This document shows, one piece after another, positions 22,655 through 33,584 of a DNA stretch of 64,000 nucleotides. Made by a program: the position numbers and the translations under genes. The notes under the pieces were generated by a model. That model ran no database searches, was not told where the DNA came from, and saw only the letters and a list, made by a program, of their open reading frames with translations. Every line of letters starts with the position of its first letter. The first letter of the stretch is position 1. Source of the stretch: Erinaceus europaeus (lineage: Eukaryota; Chordata; Mammalia; Eulipotyphla; Erinaceidae); contig NC_080185.1 in the NCBI RefSeq assembly GCF_950295315.1, forward strand, positions 43,189,387-43,253,386, given 5' to 3'.

Positions 22655-22835
22655 GCCAGGCCTGGAGGTTATTTCAGTTGACAGAGCTCAAAACTTATTG
22701 TGTGGGAGGCCCTGGGTTTGATCCTCTGGCATTATATAGGAACACAACAGACAGCACCACAGGAAGTCAGTAGATAATAGAGGAGGGACTGGTATCTCTT
22801 CCTCAATCTTTAAGGCTATAGAATGAAGAAAAAAA
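22655..22835 (+). mobile_element. Diverged family C SINE
   Basis: AGGCCTGGAGGTTATTTCAG head, CTGGGTTTGATCCTCTGGC B-box region, CATTATATAGGAACACAACA. Confidence 0.5.
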
Positions 22836-23458
22836 GAGGCTAAGGGAGACCTTCAGTTTATTTTCTGGTGGTGTATTTTTAAAAAGTGCTAGCACCTATA
22901 CTAGATTATTTCTAAACTCATTTTCTGCTCTGAGATTTTACAGTTCTGGAAGCATACAGAGGTAACTAGGAGAAGACCAGAAATGAGAGCAATGGTGACC
23001 ATGCAGCTGCTTCCAGCTATTCAACAGGAGGTGGACTGAGAATCCAGTCTGAGAGAACACGGTGAGGAACCAGGTAGGCAGCACTGCTGAAAATATCCAC
23101 AGTATTCTAATAAATGCAGCATGTAATCCTAATACTCCTAGTAAAATGACAACAGTGGAAACTAGGGACAGTTCCAAGTGCTGATGAGATGCAGAGGAAC
23201 CCGATCTCTTGTGGAAATATATTACAAAAGTGCATAGCTACTGTGGAAAACAGCCTGGCAGTTTTTGTTTTGTTTTGTTTTGTTTTTAATGACATGCTCA
23301 TCTGTCTGGAAAAAAGACATCATTGGGAATTTTATGAGAATTAAATTGAGTCTACAGGTGGCTTTTGAGCAGGACGGACATGTTAGTAATATTTATTTTT
23401 CTAATCCATGAAAAAGGAATGTTATTCTATTTCTTTCTGTGTCACCCACTTCTTTTTA

Positions 23459-23844
23459 ACAATGTCCTCTAGTTGTTTTTTTTTTTTTGTTTGTTTTCAT
23501 TTTTGCCTCCGAGGTTATTGCACTGGGGTCCAATGCCTGCACTACGAATCTACTGCAACTGGAGGCTATATTTTTCCCCTTTTGTTGCCCTTGTTGTTTG
23601 TCACTGTTATTATTATTGCTGTCATCATTGTTGGATAAGACAGAGAGAAATCGAACAGGGGAAACAGAGAGGGAGAGAGAAAGATAGACACCTGCAGACC
23701 TGCTTCACCACTTGTGAAGCAACCCCCCTTGGCAGGTGGGGAGCCAGGAGCTCGAACCGGGTTCTTTACTCTGGTCCTTGTGCTTTGCACCATGTGCACT
23801 TAACCTGCTGTCCTACCGCCTGACCCCCACAATGTCCTCTAGTT
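23459..23844 (-). mobile_element. SINE family B, long-tail form, with 16-bp target duplication
   Basis: ACAATGTCCTCTAGTT at 23459-23474 is repeated exactly at 23829-23844. The insert (23475-23828) is a complete minus copy with poly-T side, GTTATTGCACTGGGGTCC, TTTTGTTGCCCTTGTTG, GATAGACACCTGCAGACCTG and CATGTGCACTTAACCTGCTG. The exact duplication marks a recent insertion. Confidence 0.95.
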
Positions 23845-25560
23845 TTCATTAGAAAGATCTTTCAAGCTTTGTTTCACTTCCAGGTATTTTGTATTTCTGT
23901 GTTTAAGTGTAAATGGGATTGCTTCCTTCATTTCCCTTTCCCTCTTATCCACCATCTGTGACTAGGAACACCACAGATCTTTTAAAATTTTATTTTATAT
24001 GAGTAAGAAAATCCAGATGACCATTAGAGCATATGTGGTGCCAGAGACTGGACCAAGAGCCTCATGCATGTAAGTCCTACACCCTACCAGTTGATTTATT
24101 CCCTCAGTCCCTGATATTTTTCTTATTAGATAAAACATAGCCTTACCACATGACTCAGAGAAACCCCACTCCCAGATGAGAATGAAAACCTGTCCACACA
24201 AAAAGATTATAATGACCTTTTTTAAAAATTTATGGAGGTGGTGGGGATTGAACCTGGCACCTCTGGGGTAAAATGATAAATCTATTGCATAAACTGCTGT
24301 GCTGTGTCCCCAAAGAAAAAGGCATTTTTAGGGTGGTGATAGAAATTTTCTATATCTTTTTATTGGAGTGGTTATGAGATCTACATGTTTGCTAAAACTC
24401 TTCTAATTGAAAAATAATGAGTCTTATGGTTATGTAAGTCAAATCAATAAACCTGATTTCTTCAAATCTTAAATGCACAGGCTTCTAATAAAAACAATCT
24501 GGAAAAATTACAGCACTAAAATGTCAGCTTATCTAGTAAATGGCACTAACACAACTGGCTAAGTCTTTGAAAAGGAAAGCTAAAGCATACTTCATAAATG
24601 ACGTGGGTAAATTCCCCTATGGATTAAGGACCTAGATGTGTCAAAAAAAGTGCCAGAAAAAATATTACGAGCAACAATCATATAAATCAGGGATAGAAAA
24701 GTGCTTTCTACACACAAAAAACCAGTATTCGAGTGCATAAAGAGGAAAAAAAAAACCTTTTATTCATCATTAATCACCCTAAGTATAATATGAAGAAAAA
24801 CACAGAAGATAGGCCACAGGATTAGTAACTGATACATTAAAAGTATTTTATATACCCCCAAGGAAATTATGGATATCTCAGAGAACAACTGGACAATGAA
24901 CATCGAGAAAAAAACGCCCTTATGTAAAAATTTTTTAAAAAGACTTCTCATCTACCAAACAAGTGCTGCTTTTTTTTTTTTAAGTACATACATTCCACTG
25001 GGCAAAACAACCATTCAGATATAGTACTGTAAGTGGAGACATTGATGCAATTTAAATTTTTATGAAAAATTAAATTATGTATTCTAGTGCCTTCACTACC
25101 TTAAAGTTAATGAGTTAAGAGTCTTCGTGCGGGGGGAGGGGGGAGGGGGAAAAGAGTCTTCATGTGTAATCAGGATATTTAATTCAAGGGAATATACTGT
25201 AAACTTGTATGCATCAGTAAATAGATATACCACATACTTTTTAACCTCTGCATAATATTTCATTGCATAGACATACTGTTGTTTGTTTAACCAGTATCCT
25301 TGGTATTTAATCTGTATATACTTTTCGGATGACTCATCAGTATCAGAATTTAAAGGGTATATAATCTCCTTTGGTTGTACAGCAGTTATATTTGTCACAG
25401 TTCACCCTGAGAAAGCAATACCACAGATTTGCTTGGATTAGCTGTGAAGTGATGCCTATAATAATGGAATTTAGCACTCATCTAAGTAATCAATGACAAA
25501 GACTTGGTTATGTACATTATGATACAGTCACAAGTTGGAATGGTATTTGCCACTAAAAAA
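23845..25560. other. Intron; mostly unassigned, old L1 traces
   Basis: 24600-24960 has L1 ORF2-like wording in plus (GGATTAAGGACCTAGATGTG), diverged. 25185-25330 may be a reverse L1 piece. 24225-24310 and 24050-24120 look like SINE debris (GGGATTGAACCTGGCACC). There is no gene. Confidence 0.4.
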
Positions 25561-25564
25561 AAGT

Positions 25565-25725
25565 ATACTGTAGGGCCACCATGGGCAAGCTTTTTCTGTC
25601 AGTGGGCAACAAGAAATATTTTCTGCTTTAAAGACTATGATGTCTCTGCCCCAGTAATTCAACTCTGCCGTTGTGGCATGAAGCAGCAATAACTGCTTCC
25701 AGGTTGTGTTCCAGTATAGACACTT
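25565..25725 (+). mobile_element. Ancient DNA-transposon copy, opposite orientation to 22440
   Basis: AGCTTTTTCTGTCAGTGGGC, AAATATTTTCTGCTTTAAAG, AACTCTGCCGTTGTGGCATG and GGTTGTGTTCCAGTATAGAC are the reverse of the 22.4 kb copy. Confidence 0.62.
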
Positions 25726-25789
25726 AAATTTGAATGCAAGTGCATTTTTTGTTCTTTTCTTTTCCTTTCTTTCCTTTATTTTATTTTTT

Positions 25790-26075
25790 TTTTAATTTTT
25801 GCCACCAGGTCTATCACTGGGGCTTAGCGACTATATATCAAATCCACTGTTCCCGGCAGCCAGTTTTCTTTTCCCCCTCACCTTTACTTCTCATTAGATA
25901 AGACAGAGAGAAATTGAGAGGGAAGAAGGAGATAGAGAGGGAGAAAGAGACACTTGCAGACCTACATCACTGCCTGTGAAGCTTCCCCCTGTAAGTGCAG
26001 AGTGGGGGCTTAAACCCAGGTGTTCCTGCACCATAAAGTATGCCATCAACCAGGTGCGCCATCGCCCAGCCCCTA
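25790..26075 (-). mobile_element. Older SINE A/B-like copy
   Basis: GCCACCAGGTCTATCACTGG, TTAGATAAGACAGAGAGAAA, CTGCCTGTGAAGCTTCCCCC and ATCAACCAGGTGCGCCATCG, all in reverse. Confidence 0.75.
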
Positions 26076-26103
26076 GTTTCTTCCAACCACTTGAAACTTT
26101 AAG

Positions 26104-26740
26104 GGCTGGGGTCTGGGTGGTGGCACACATGGTTGAGGGCACATGTTACAATATGCAAGTGTCCGGCCTTAAGCCAGCCCCCCCTGCTCTGCTCCATCCT
26201 CCATTGCTGATACCATGGTCTATTTACATAATCATTGTTTTGCCTGAGACCCACCCTGCCTGCAGGGTATTAACTAATCTCACCAGTTAAAACCTTCGCA
26301 AACAGTTGCTAAGGGAGGTTCTACTTCGCCCACTCTTTTCTTTTCTCTACCCGCTTTCCTAGCCATTTCCTTTTATGACTTGCCACCTCCAGTGATAATA
26401 GATAAAAGCGTTGTCTCTGATAAATAAAGACTCATTGTTTTACCGCTCCGCCACGAGTTCCTGGTCTCTCTCCCACGTCGCTGAGTAAGCAGCAGCCCAG
26501 GTTGGCTCCAGTCAAGTTCTCTCCAACCCAGAGAGCACGTGCCTGGGAAGAAACACCCTCATGCTAGCCCGGCATGCAGGACCTAGGTTCAAGTCCCCGG
26601 TCCTCACCTGCAAGGGGAAAGCTTCACAAGTGGTGAAGAAGTGCTGCAGGTGTCTCTCTCTTCATCTCTATCCTCCCTTCCCTCTTGATTTCTGGTGGAC
26701 TCTATCCAATAAATAAGTAAAGATAATAAAAAAAATTAAA
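26104..26740 (+). mobile_element. SINE family A interrupted by a solo LTR
   Basis: The head (GGTCTGGGTGGTGGCACACA, to ATATGCAAG) lies at 26104-26159 and the rest (GCAGGACCTAGGTTCAAGTC, AAGCTTCACAAGTGGTGAAG, CAATAAATAAGTAAAG) at 26575-26740. The halves rejoin to a normal SINE when the LTR is removed. Confidence 0.92.
26160..26574 (+). mobile_element. Solo LTR of an endogenous retrovirus (415 bp)
   Basis: Starts TGTCCGGCC and ends CCCGGCA (TG...CA with short imperfect inverted ends). Flanked by TGCAAG (26154-26159) and TGCAGG (26575-26580), a 6-bp target duplication with one mismatch. It has TAGATAAAAGCG as a TATA-like box and AATAAA at 26423-26428. No internal retroviral genes are present, so it is a recombined solo LTR. 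Confidence 0.87.
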
Positions 26741-26929
26741 AAAAAAACTTTAAGGGCCGGAAGACAGCTCACCTGCTAGAGCATACAAAGTCACCAAGTG
26801 AGAGGACCTAGGGCCTAGCCTCTGGTCACCAAATGGGAGCACCACACACAGTACCAGGGGAAGCTTCGTGAATGGTGGCATGGTGCTGTAATGTTTCTCC
26901 TATTTCTATCTCCCTCTCTTTCCCTGTCT

Positions 26930-27262
26930 TCTTCTTCTTTTTTTTTTTTTTTGTCTCCAGGGTTATCACTGGGGCTCGGAGGCTACTTTTTCCCTTTTGT
27001 TGCCCTTGCTGTTTTTTGTTGTTGTTATTGTTATTGCTTTTATTGCTGTCACTGTTGTTGGATAGGACAGAGAGAAATGGAAAGGGGAGGGGCTGGACAG
27101 AGAGGGGAAGAGAAAGATAGACACCTGCAGACCTGCTTCACAGCTTGTGAAGTGACCCCCCCCCCCGCAGGTGGCAAACCAGGGGCTCAAACTGGGATCT
27201 TTACGCTGGTTCTTGCGCTTGGCACTATGTGCACTTAACCTGATGCACAACCACTTGGCCCC
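26930..27262 (-). mobile_element. SINE family B, long-tail form
   Basis: TCCAGGGTTATCACTGGGGC, TTTTGTTGCCCTTGCTG, TAGGACAGAGAGAAATGG, ACCTGCAGACCTGCTTCAC and ATGTGCACTTAACCTGATGC. Confidence 0.9.
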
Positions 27263-27354
27263 TGTTCTTTCCCTGCTTTCTATTAGAAATTCAAAGGAAA
27301 GAATATGATTTCACTTCCAGAAAAAATACACACAATAAAAATATAAAAACTGTT

Positions 27355-27620
27355 CCTAGAGGTGTACTTTGGTAGAGTGTGCCTATTCCCATTTGCAAGG
27401 ACCTGGGTTCTAAGGCCCTGGTCCCTGCCTGCGGGGAGAAGTTTCATGAGCAGTGGAGTAGTATTGCAGGTGACTATTTTTTCCCCTTCTTCTCTATCCT
27501 CCTTCCTCTCAATTCCTCTCTGCTACTTATCAAAACAGAAAGGGGGATTAAAAGGAAAAATGGCTTCCAGGTGTGGTGGAGTGTGGAGTGGTAGTGCAGG
27601 CAATCGAGCCTTAGCAATTA
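27355..27620 (+). mobile_element. Diverged SINE A-like copy
   Basis: ATTTGCAAGGACCTGGGTTC, CCCTGCCTGCGGGGAGAAG and GTAGTATTGCAGGTGACTA keep the order of SINE A. The head is poorly conserved. Confidence 0.6.
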
Positions 27621-27639
27621 CCTTCTTGACAATTAAAGT

Positions 27640-28240
27640 AAATAAATAACAATAAAGCTAAAAAATGTTCTTAGCTTTCAGGTTGTTATGATACACATGC
27701 ATCCAAATGGGCAGGAGGCAGGATTTGGCCCACAGTCTGTCACCTACATAGAAATCCTGAGGGGGAGGTGGCAGCTAGAGATCCAATTTTGAAATCTGCC
27801 CCAATGTGACCACACAAACCACAAGCAGGGAAGCAAAACCAAAATAGCCGAGCAAGGTCTACAAAAGCAAATGAAATCCATTCCCTGTGAACCACAACAT
27901 ATGAGTGGGTGGTGAGAAATCTAAGACAGGCCCAAGACCAAGACAGTGTCCGCTGGGAAGACACTGGGCGGGAACTTGAGAAGACCTTGGAAGGATCTCA
28001 GAATGCTAAGAAAACTCAAGCTCTGGCAGGCTGGCCAAGCAATGAACCTGAGGTCAGAAGGCTATCCCTTCAGCTAGTAACTGAACTCAAAAGAGTCCAA
28101 GGTAGGCCCTGGGATACATGAGCTCACAAACTCCTCAAATCTCTTTTTTCAGGGCTAAGGTCCACTTTGAGAGGAGAATGTGGTGGGAACAGATTCCATA
28201 CTGCCCAGGACTAGGCCAAGTGAGGTAAACTAGAAAGTCT
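27640..28240. other. Intron, no repeat recognised
   Basis: A 600-base stretch free of SINE signatures. I see no splice-bounded coding frame or named element. Confidence 0.4.
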
Positions 28241-28244
28241 AGAT

Positions 28245-28660
28245 AAGGGGCCAGATGGCGGTGTACAAGGTATAGTACACGCTACCATACACAGGACCTG
28301 GATTCAAGCCTCTAGTCCTCAGCTGCGGGGAGTGGGGGGAACTCCATGAGTGGTGGAGCAGTGCTGCAGGTGTCTCTCCTTTCTGTCTCTCTTTCCTTCT
28401 CTGTCTCATCCTCTATCAAAAGATAAAAATGGCTGCTGGAGGGACTGGGTGGTGGTGCACCTGGTTGTGCGCACATATTACAGTGCAAAAGGACCTGGGT
28501 TCGAGCCCCTGGTCCCCACCCACAGAAGGAAAGCTTTGCAAGTGGTGAAGCAGGGCTGTAGGTGTCTCTCTTTCTCTCTCCCTATCTCCCCTACCCTCTC
28601 AATTTCTGACTGTCTCTATCCAATAAATAAAGATAATAAAAATTTAAAAATAATAAAAAT
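28245..28660 (+). mobile_element. Two tandem SINE A copies
   Basis: First copy 28245-28425 (GGGGCCAGATGGCGGTGTAC head), second 28440-28660 (GGGACTGGGTGGTGGTGCAC head, GGGTTCGAGCCCCTGGTCCC, AATAAATAAAGATAATAAA tail), both plus. The second sits in the tail of the first, and the tail of the first resumes at 28660 (AAAATGGCTGCTGGGAATGG). Confidence 0.85.
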
Positions 28661-28883
28661 GGCTGCTGGGAATGGCGGAGTTATTTTTAGACATTGGTGG
28701 CAGAGAGGGAGGGAGGGAGGTAGGAAGACAGACAGACCAGATAAAATTAGAGAAACTGGACAGGTCAGCCCATCTTTGAAAAAAATATATATGTATACTG
28801 GAATTTTGAATAATTCTTAAAAATCAATAGAAGTTTCAACTCCATGACGTTAGAACAACAGCAAAAATCAAGCAATTAAAAAA

Positions 28884-29162
28884 CATCCCAGACCAGTTAA
28901 GCGCACATGGCGCAAAGAGCAAGGCCCAGCATTAAGGATCCCAGTTCGAGCCCCCAGCTCCCCACCTGCAGGGGAGTCACTTCACAAGCGGTGAAGCAGG
29001 TCTGCAGGTGTCTATCTTTCTCTCCCCCTCTCTGTCTTCCCCTCCTCTTTCCATTTCTCTCTTTCCTATCCAACTACAATGACATAAACAACAATAATAA
29101 CTACAACAATAAAACAAAGGCAACAAAAGGGAAAATAAATATTAAAAAAAAATCCCAGACCA
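28884..29162 (+). mobile_element. SINE family B with target duplication
   Basis: ATCCCAGACCA occurs at 28885-28895 and 29152-29162 around a plus copy starting GTTAAGCGCACATGGCGCAA (head lost), with CAGTTCGAGCCCCCAGCTCC, AGCAGGTCTGCAGGTGTC and an AACAATAATAACTAC tail. Confidence 0.9.
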
Positions 29163-29540
29163 ATCCTTCTGCTAACACATCAGAGAAACACGTGGAAATA
29201 AACAACAGAATAACATCATTACAGAATTACAACATGCCAGAAAGATAACCACAGAAGAGATGGAAATTATAATCTAATCATTCAAATATATTAAGAAAAA
29301 GCTATAGGATACAAAAATGTGCATGACATGGCAGGATATGTAATTCAGAAGAAGAAAAACTCAGAAATGGCAAGATGAAACTCAGGAAAGAAACAGAAGT
29401 CAAAGAGAAGAATTGTTTCAGAACTGAAGACTAAGTTAGAAGAAGCACTACCTTAAGAGAAACAAATTAAAAGTTGGACATTTTATAAGAAAGGAATGTA
29501 GACAGATTTTTTTTTAAAAATTGTCCAAAAGAATGTGACA
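29163..29540. other. Intron, purine-rich, unassigned
   Basis: A-rich sequence with no element named; GAAACTCAGGAAAGAAACAG wording could be old L1 ORF1-like, not supported. Confidence 0.3.
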
Positions 29541-29544
29541 AAAG

Positions 29545-29820
29545 GGAGCTGGGCGGTGGCAAACTCAGTTAAGTGCACATAGTACTATGCCCAAGGACCT
29601 GCACAAGAATCTAGGTACAAGCCCCCAGCTCCCCACTTGCAGGGGGTGGGGGGACGCTTCACAAGCAATCTCTCTCATGCTTTCTCTCTATCTTCCCCTC
29701 CTCTCAATTTCTCTCTGTCCTACCCAATAAAATGGGGGTGAAATGGCCACAAGGAGTAGTGGATTCATAGTGCCAGCACCAAGACCCAGCAATAACCCTG
29801 GGACCACCCCCCCAAAAAAA
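29545..29820 (+). mobile_element. Diverged SINE
   Basis: GAGCTGGGCGGTGGCAAACT head, AAGCCCCCAGCTCCCCACTT and GGCCACAAGGAGTAGTGGAT tail (the plus form of the long tail). Confidence 0.75.
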
Positions 29821-29889
29821 AAGCATGACAAAAAATAAAAATAGGCAAATAGAAATAGTGAATAGAATAACAAGTCTATAATGGAATAT

Positions 29890-30183
29890 TTCTTTTTCTT
29901 TTAATTTTTTTAAAATATGTATTTATGTATTCCCTTTTGTTGCCCTTGTTTTATTGTTGTAGTTATTGATGTCGTCGTTGCTGGATAGGACAGAGAGAAA
30001 TGGAGAGAGATGGGGAAGACAGTTATGGGGAGAGAAAGACATAGACACCTGCAGACCTGCTTCGCCAACTGTGAAGCAACTCCCCTGCAGGTGGGGAGCT
30101 GGAGTCTTGAACCGGGATCCTTCCTCCTGTCTTTGCGCTTTGTGCCACGTGCGCTTAACCTGCTGTGCTACCACCCCACCCCC
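29890..30183 (-). mobile_element. SINE family B
   Basis: CCCTTTTGTTGCCCTTG, TAGGACAGAGAGAAATGG, ACCTGCAGACCTGCTTCGCC, GGTGGGGAGCTGGAGTCTTG and CACGTGCGCTTAACCTGCTG. Confidence 0.92.
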
Positions 30184-30399
30184 TGGGAGATATCTTTTCC
30201 AAAATTTAAGAAAAATGAATCTATATACTAAAAGTACCTAGGAAACTCAAACCACAATACTAAGTTACTTTTGGTAAAGCTATTGGACCTCAAAGAAGAA
30301 GAAAAAAAAATCACCTGACAACTAGATCCAGTGTTGCATTATCATAGACTGTCTCTGACAGCTCTTTGTGTTAGAAGAAAATAACATATTTAAAGACAG

Positions 30400-30640
30400 G
30401 GGGACAGGACAATGGTGCATGCAGTTGAGTGCACACGCTACCATGTACAAGAACCCAGGTTCAAGCCTCTGCTCCCCACTTGCAGAGGGGACACTTTATG
30501 TACAGTGACACAGGTGTGCAGGTGTCTCTTTTTCTCTCCCTCTCTATATTTTCCCTCCCAAGTCAGTTTCTCTCTGTCCTATCAAATAAAATAAAAAGGA
30601 AAAAAAATGGCCACTGGGAGTGGTGGATTCATAGCTGCCA
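30400..30640 (+). mobile_element. SINE family A
   Basis: GGGGGACAGGACAATGGTGC head, GAACCCAGGTTCAAGCCTC, CTTGCAGAGGGGACACTTTA and AGTGGTGGATTCATAGCTGC long-tail wording. Confidence 0.8.
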
Positions 30641-30667
30641 GATGAAGAATGTGTGAAACATAAAATT

Positions 30668-30905
30668 ATTTTTTTTAATTATCTTTTTTTATTTGCTAGA
30701 GATAGCCAGAAATTGAGAGGGAAGAGGGTGACAGAGACACACACACACAGAGAGAGATAGAGAGAGAAAACACACACAGAGATACCTGCAACATTGCTTC
30801 ACCACTTGCAATGCTTTCCCCTTCCAAGTAGGGACGGGGGCTCGAACCTGGGTCCTTTCACATTGTAACATGTGCGCTTAAGCAGGTATGCCACCAGAGG
30901 GCCCC
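30668..30905 (-). mobile_element. SINE family A
   Basis: GATAGCCAGAAATTGAGAGG, GCTTCACCACTTGCAATGC, GGGGGCTCGAACCTGGGTCC and GTGCGCTTAAGCAGGTATGC, with an AC/AG run at 30735-30780. Confidence 0.87.
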
Positions 30906-31389
30906 TGAACAATAAAGTTCTTCTGTACCAAAATGAAGTTCATTTGTTAGCATGGCAAACTCCATCAATATGTAAGTAATTCAAAGAAAGTTGATCTGAT
31001 GGGCGCCTCCTCAGAGAACCTGAAGCACTCCAAACAGCAGCGAAAATTACTAGAGACATAGTGGCACAATGACTAGTAGTGAACATCAAGTATATAACCA
31101 TGTAGACTCAAGACTAAATGAGTGACCTGGGAGTTTTCACAGCAGACAGAACACTGGACTTAAAGGAAGGAAATAGGTCTTGAGATGAGTCACAGACATC
31201 ATATCACATATGCCAAAAGGATGCTCTGGCTCTCTCCCTGGTTCTCTTGTTAATAAAAATAAATAAATCTTCAACTATGGTGGTTATCATTGTGAAAATG
31301 GAGGCCCAGAGCTTTAGTCGATGTGTGAATCTATTCTTTGTAGTCTTACAACCTTATAGACCACTATTCATCACAAGTTTAAAAATGGC
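30906..31389. other. Intron, unassigned with SINE debris
   Basis: No gene. 31130-31270 resembles the reduced body of a C-type SINE (GTCTTGAGATGAGTCACAG) but is uncertain. Confidence 0.3.
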
Positions 31390-31455
31390 TTGTAAGACTG
31401 TAAGTTAATAGGAGTGCATATTAACACCATTCCTGCCACCATAGGCCTGTGTCCC
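31390..31455 (-). mobile_element. L1 3'-end scrap before the R element
   Basis: ATAGGAGTGCATATTAACAC and CATTCCTGCCACC match the antisense of the large L1 3' UTR at 1985-2015. Confidence 0.55.
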
Positions 31456-31459
31456 ATTT

Positions 31460-32462
31460 AATCAGTATGAGAGGGAAAAAAACGTATTGGATGTCTCAGA
31501 CTTTTTGATGCATACACCACAGTTCTGAATATATATTCTTTAGATCTAAGCACTTAAGTAACCTCAACTTGGTAACCTGATTGAATCTTAACACTGGGCT
31601 TAAACTGTTAATACATTTCGAATAATGACCTTTTCTTTGAAATATTAAGTCACCTATAATCATAGACCAGGGAGAACAGAGGCAAATAGTTGCATTACTT
31701 TATAAGATACAGCTATATGTAAATTGCATTAAAGGGCATGAATTATGGTGAGGTTTTATATGATACTGCAAATCCTAACAATGAGATTTGCAAAGTAAAC
31801 CAAATTTCTAAATAAGTAGGTTATAACAAAAACTATGTATGGCCTTCTTAAACCCTAAGACAGCAGGAACCTTCCCTATTCTCTATAAAACTCTTATTTC
31901 TCCTAGTCCTGGAGCCTCTGGGGTAGGGCTTGCTTTCCTGCATGCTTCTCTCAATTCATACCAAATGATACTGCATCAGCTAATCAAAACCTAATCAATG
32001 CAACCAGTACCACCTCGGCATATTTCACTTCGGATTGTGTCCAGAGATGCCAGACGTGGAATGTCAACCCTTCAGCTCCAGTACTCTGCCACCAAGTTGT
32101 AGATGCTGCCATGATGCTAACCTGACTTCCCTGGGCAGACGACCTCACCAATGTGTCCTGGAACACCACCTCTCCAGAGCCCTGCTCCACTAGGGAAAGA
32201 GAGAGACAGGCTGGGAGGATGGATAGGCCTGTCAACGCCCATGTTCAGTGGGGAAGCAATTACAGAAGCCAGACCTTCCACCTTCTGCATCACACAATGA
32301 CCTTGGGTCCATACTCCCAGAGGGTTAAAGAATAGGAAAGCTATCAAGGGGAGGGGTTGGAATATGGAGTTCTGGTGGTGTGGAATTGTACCCCTCTTAT
32401 CCTATGGTCTTGCCAGTGTTTCCACTTTATAAATAAAAATTAAAAAGAAAAATAAAAAGGTA
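31460..32462 (+). mobile_element. R-family retroposon, long form 1
   Basis: The plus-sense counterpart of 826-1945. Body from GTATGAGAGGGAAAAAAACG through CCCTAAGACAGCAGGAACC, then the shared tail: CACCAATGTGTCCTGGAAC, GGAAAGAGAGAGACAGGCTG, ATGTTCAGTGGGGAAGC, TTCTGGTGGTGTGGAATTG and an A-rich end at about 32435-32462. Confidence 0.85.
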
Positions 32463-32785
32463 AAACTTTAAAGGAAAAAAATACTAAGCACCAGGAGGTG
32501 ATAACCTAGTACACAAAGATTTGATCCACTGACAACGTAAAGAGAATGGGAACAACATATATTCACTACTCATGAAGAACTTTCTGATTTGTCAGAAAGG
32601 TGATAAATTCTTTTTGTCAGAAAGGTGATAAATTATTTTAGTTGCCCAGTATTTTTCTCATCTGTTTGATTCAACAAAAAATTAGAGACTTTCTATGAAA
32701 AACAGATACAATAACATGATTTGGTAGCAGCAAAGACTGAACAATCAATCCTGGGTTGGGATCTAACACTTGGGGTGTTTGTTTG
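32463..32785. other. Intron, unassigned
   Basis: Contains a short direct repeat of about 15 bases (GTCAGAAAGGTGATAAATT) at 32596 and 32618. No gene or named element. Confidence 0.4.
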
Positions 32786-33358
32786 TTTGTTTGGTTTTGT
32801 CTTCAGGGTTATCACTGGGGTTGGTGCCTGCACTACAAATCCACTGCTCCTCGAGGCTACTTTTTCCCTTTTGTTGCCCTTGTTGTTTAACGTTGTTGTT
32901 ATTATTGTTGTTGTTGTTGCTCTCGTTGTTGTTGGATAGGACAGAGAGAATGGAGAGAGGAGGGGAAGACAGAGGGGGAGACCTGCTTCACTGCTTGTGA
33001 AACGGACCCCCCCTGCAGGTGGGAAGCCGGGGGCTAGAACCCGGATCCTGCTCTCTTGCCAGCGCTTCACTCCGGTGTTCAGATGCAGGAAAGGTTACTG
33101 AGTGAGGCAGCCATTTTTGCTACCTCCACGTGGCCCAACCTGCCTCTCTAGCACCCAACTCTGAGGTGCCAGCGCAAATAAAGATTTGTGTTTCTTCTTT
33201 GCTCCAGACCCCCTCTCTCTCTTCTCCGTGGCCCGTGCACAACAACATCTCTCCATTTCTCTCTGTCCTCTCCAAAAAAAAAAAAAGAACCCGGATCCTT
33301 ACTCTGGTCCTTGAACTTCATGGCATGTGCACTTAACCCAGAGGCTACCGTCCAGCCC
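32786..33358 (-). mobile_element. SINE family B interrupted by a retroposed insert
   Basis: Left part 32786-33049 (TCAGGGTTATCACTGGGGTT, TTTTGTTGCCCTTGTTG, TGGATAGGACAGAGAGAATG, GGTGGGAAGCCGGGGGCTAG). Right part 33300-33358 (TACTCTGGTCCTTGAACTTC, ATGTGCACTTAACCCAGAGG). The interruption is bounded by a duplicated AGAACCCGGATCCT. Confidence 0.92.
33050..33286 (+). mobile_element. Composite retroposon: LTR-like 3' part joined to a SINE tail, poly(A)
   Basis: Between identical 14-base duplications (33036-33049 and 33286-33299). It begins GCTCTCTTGCCAGCGC and holds GCGCAAATAAAGATTTGTG and CTTCTTTGCTCCAGACCCC, wording typical of an LTR polyadenylation region and R/U5. It then passes into CTCCATTTCTCTCTGTCC, the 3' end of the B SINE, and finishes in about 13 A. 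Poly(A) plus duplication means L1-type mobilisation. The LTR assignment is inference. Confidence 0.72.
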
Positions 33359-33361
33359 CCA

Positions 33362-33575
33362 ATGCGTGTGTTTTTTGTTTTTGTTGTTGATATGCCAGAG
33401 AGAAGTTGACAGGAAATGAGGAGGTAGAGAGGGGAAAGGGGAGACATACCTGCAACATAGCTTCACCACTCGTGAAACTGCCCCTCCTGCAGGGGGGGAC
33501 TGGAGGTTCGAACCTTGGTCCTTGTGCTTGGTACCATGTGCACTCTACCAGGTGTGCCAGTGCCTGGTCTCTCTG
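33362..33575 (-). mobile_element. SINE family A
   Basis: TGCCAGAGAGAAGTTGACAG, AGCTTCACCACTCGTGAAAC, GGAGGTTCGAACCTTGGTCC and CTACCAGGTGTGCCAGTGCC. Confidence 0.85.
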
Positions 33576-33584
33576 ACACTTGCT

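Noticed and set aside
26160..26574. The 26.2 kb insert as a host gene promoter or exon
   Set aside because: TG...CA ends, a 6-bp target duplication and a split SINE show a solo LTR.
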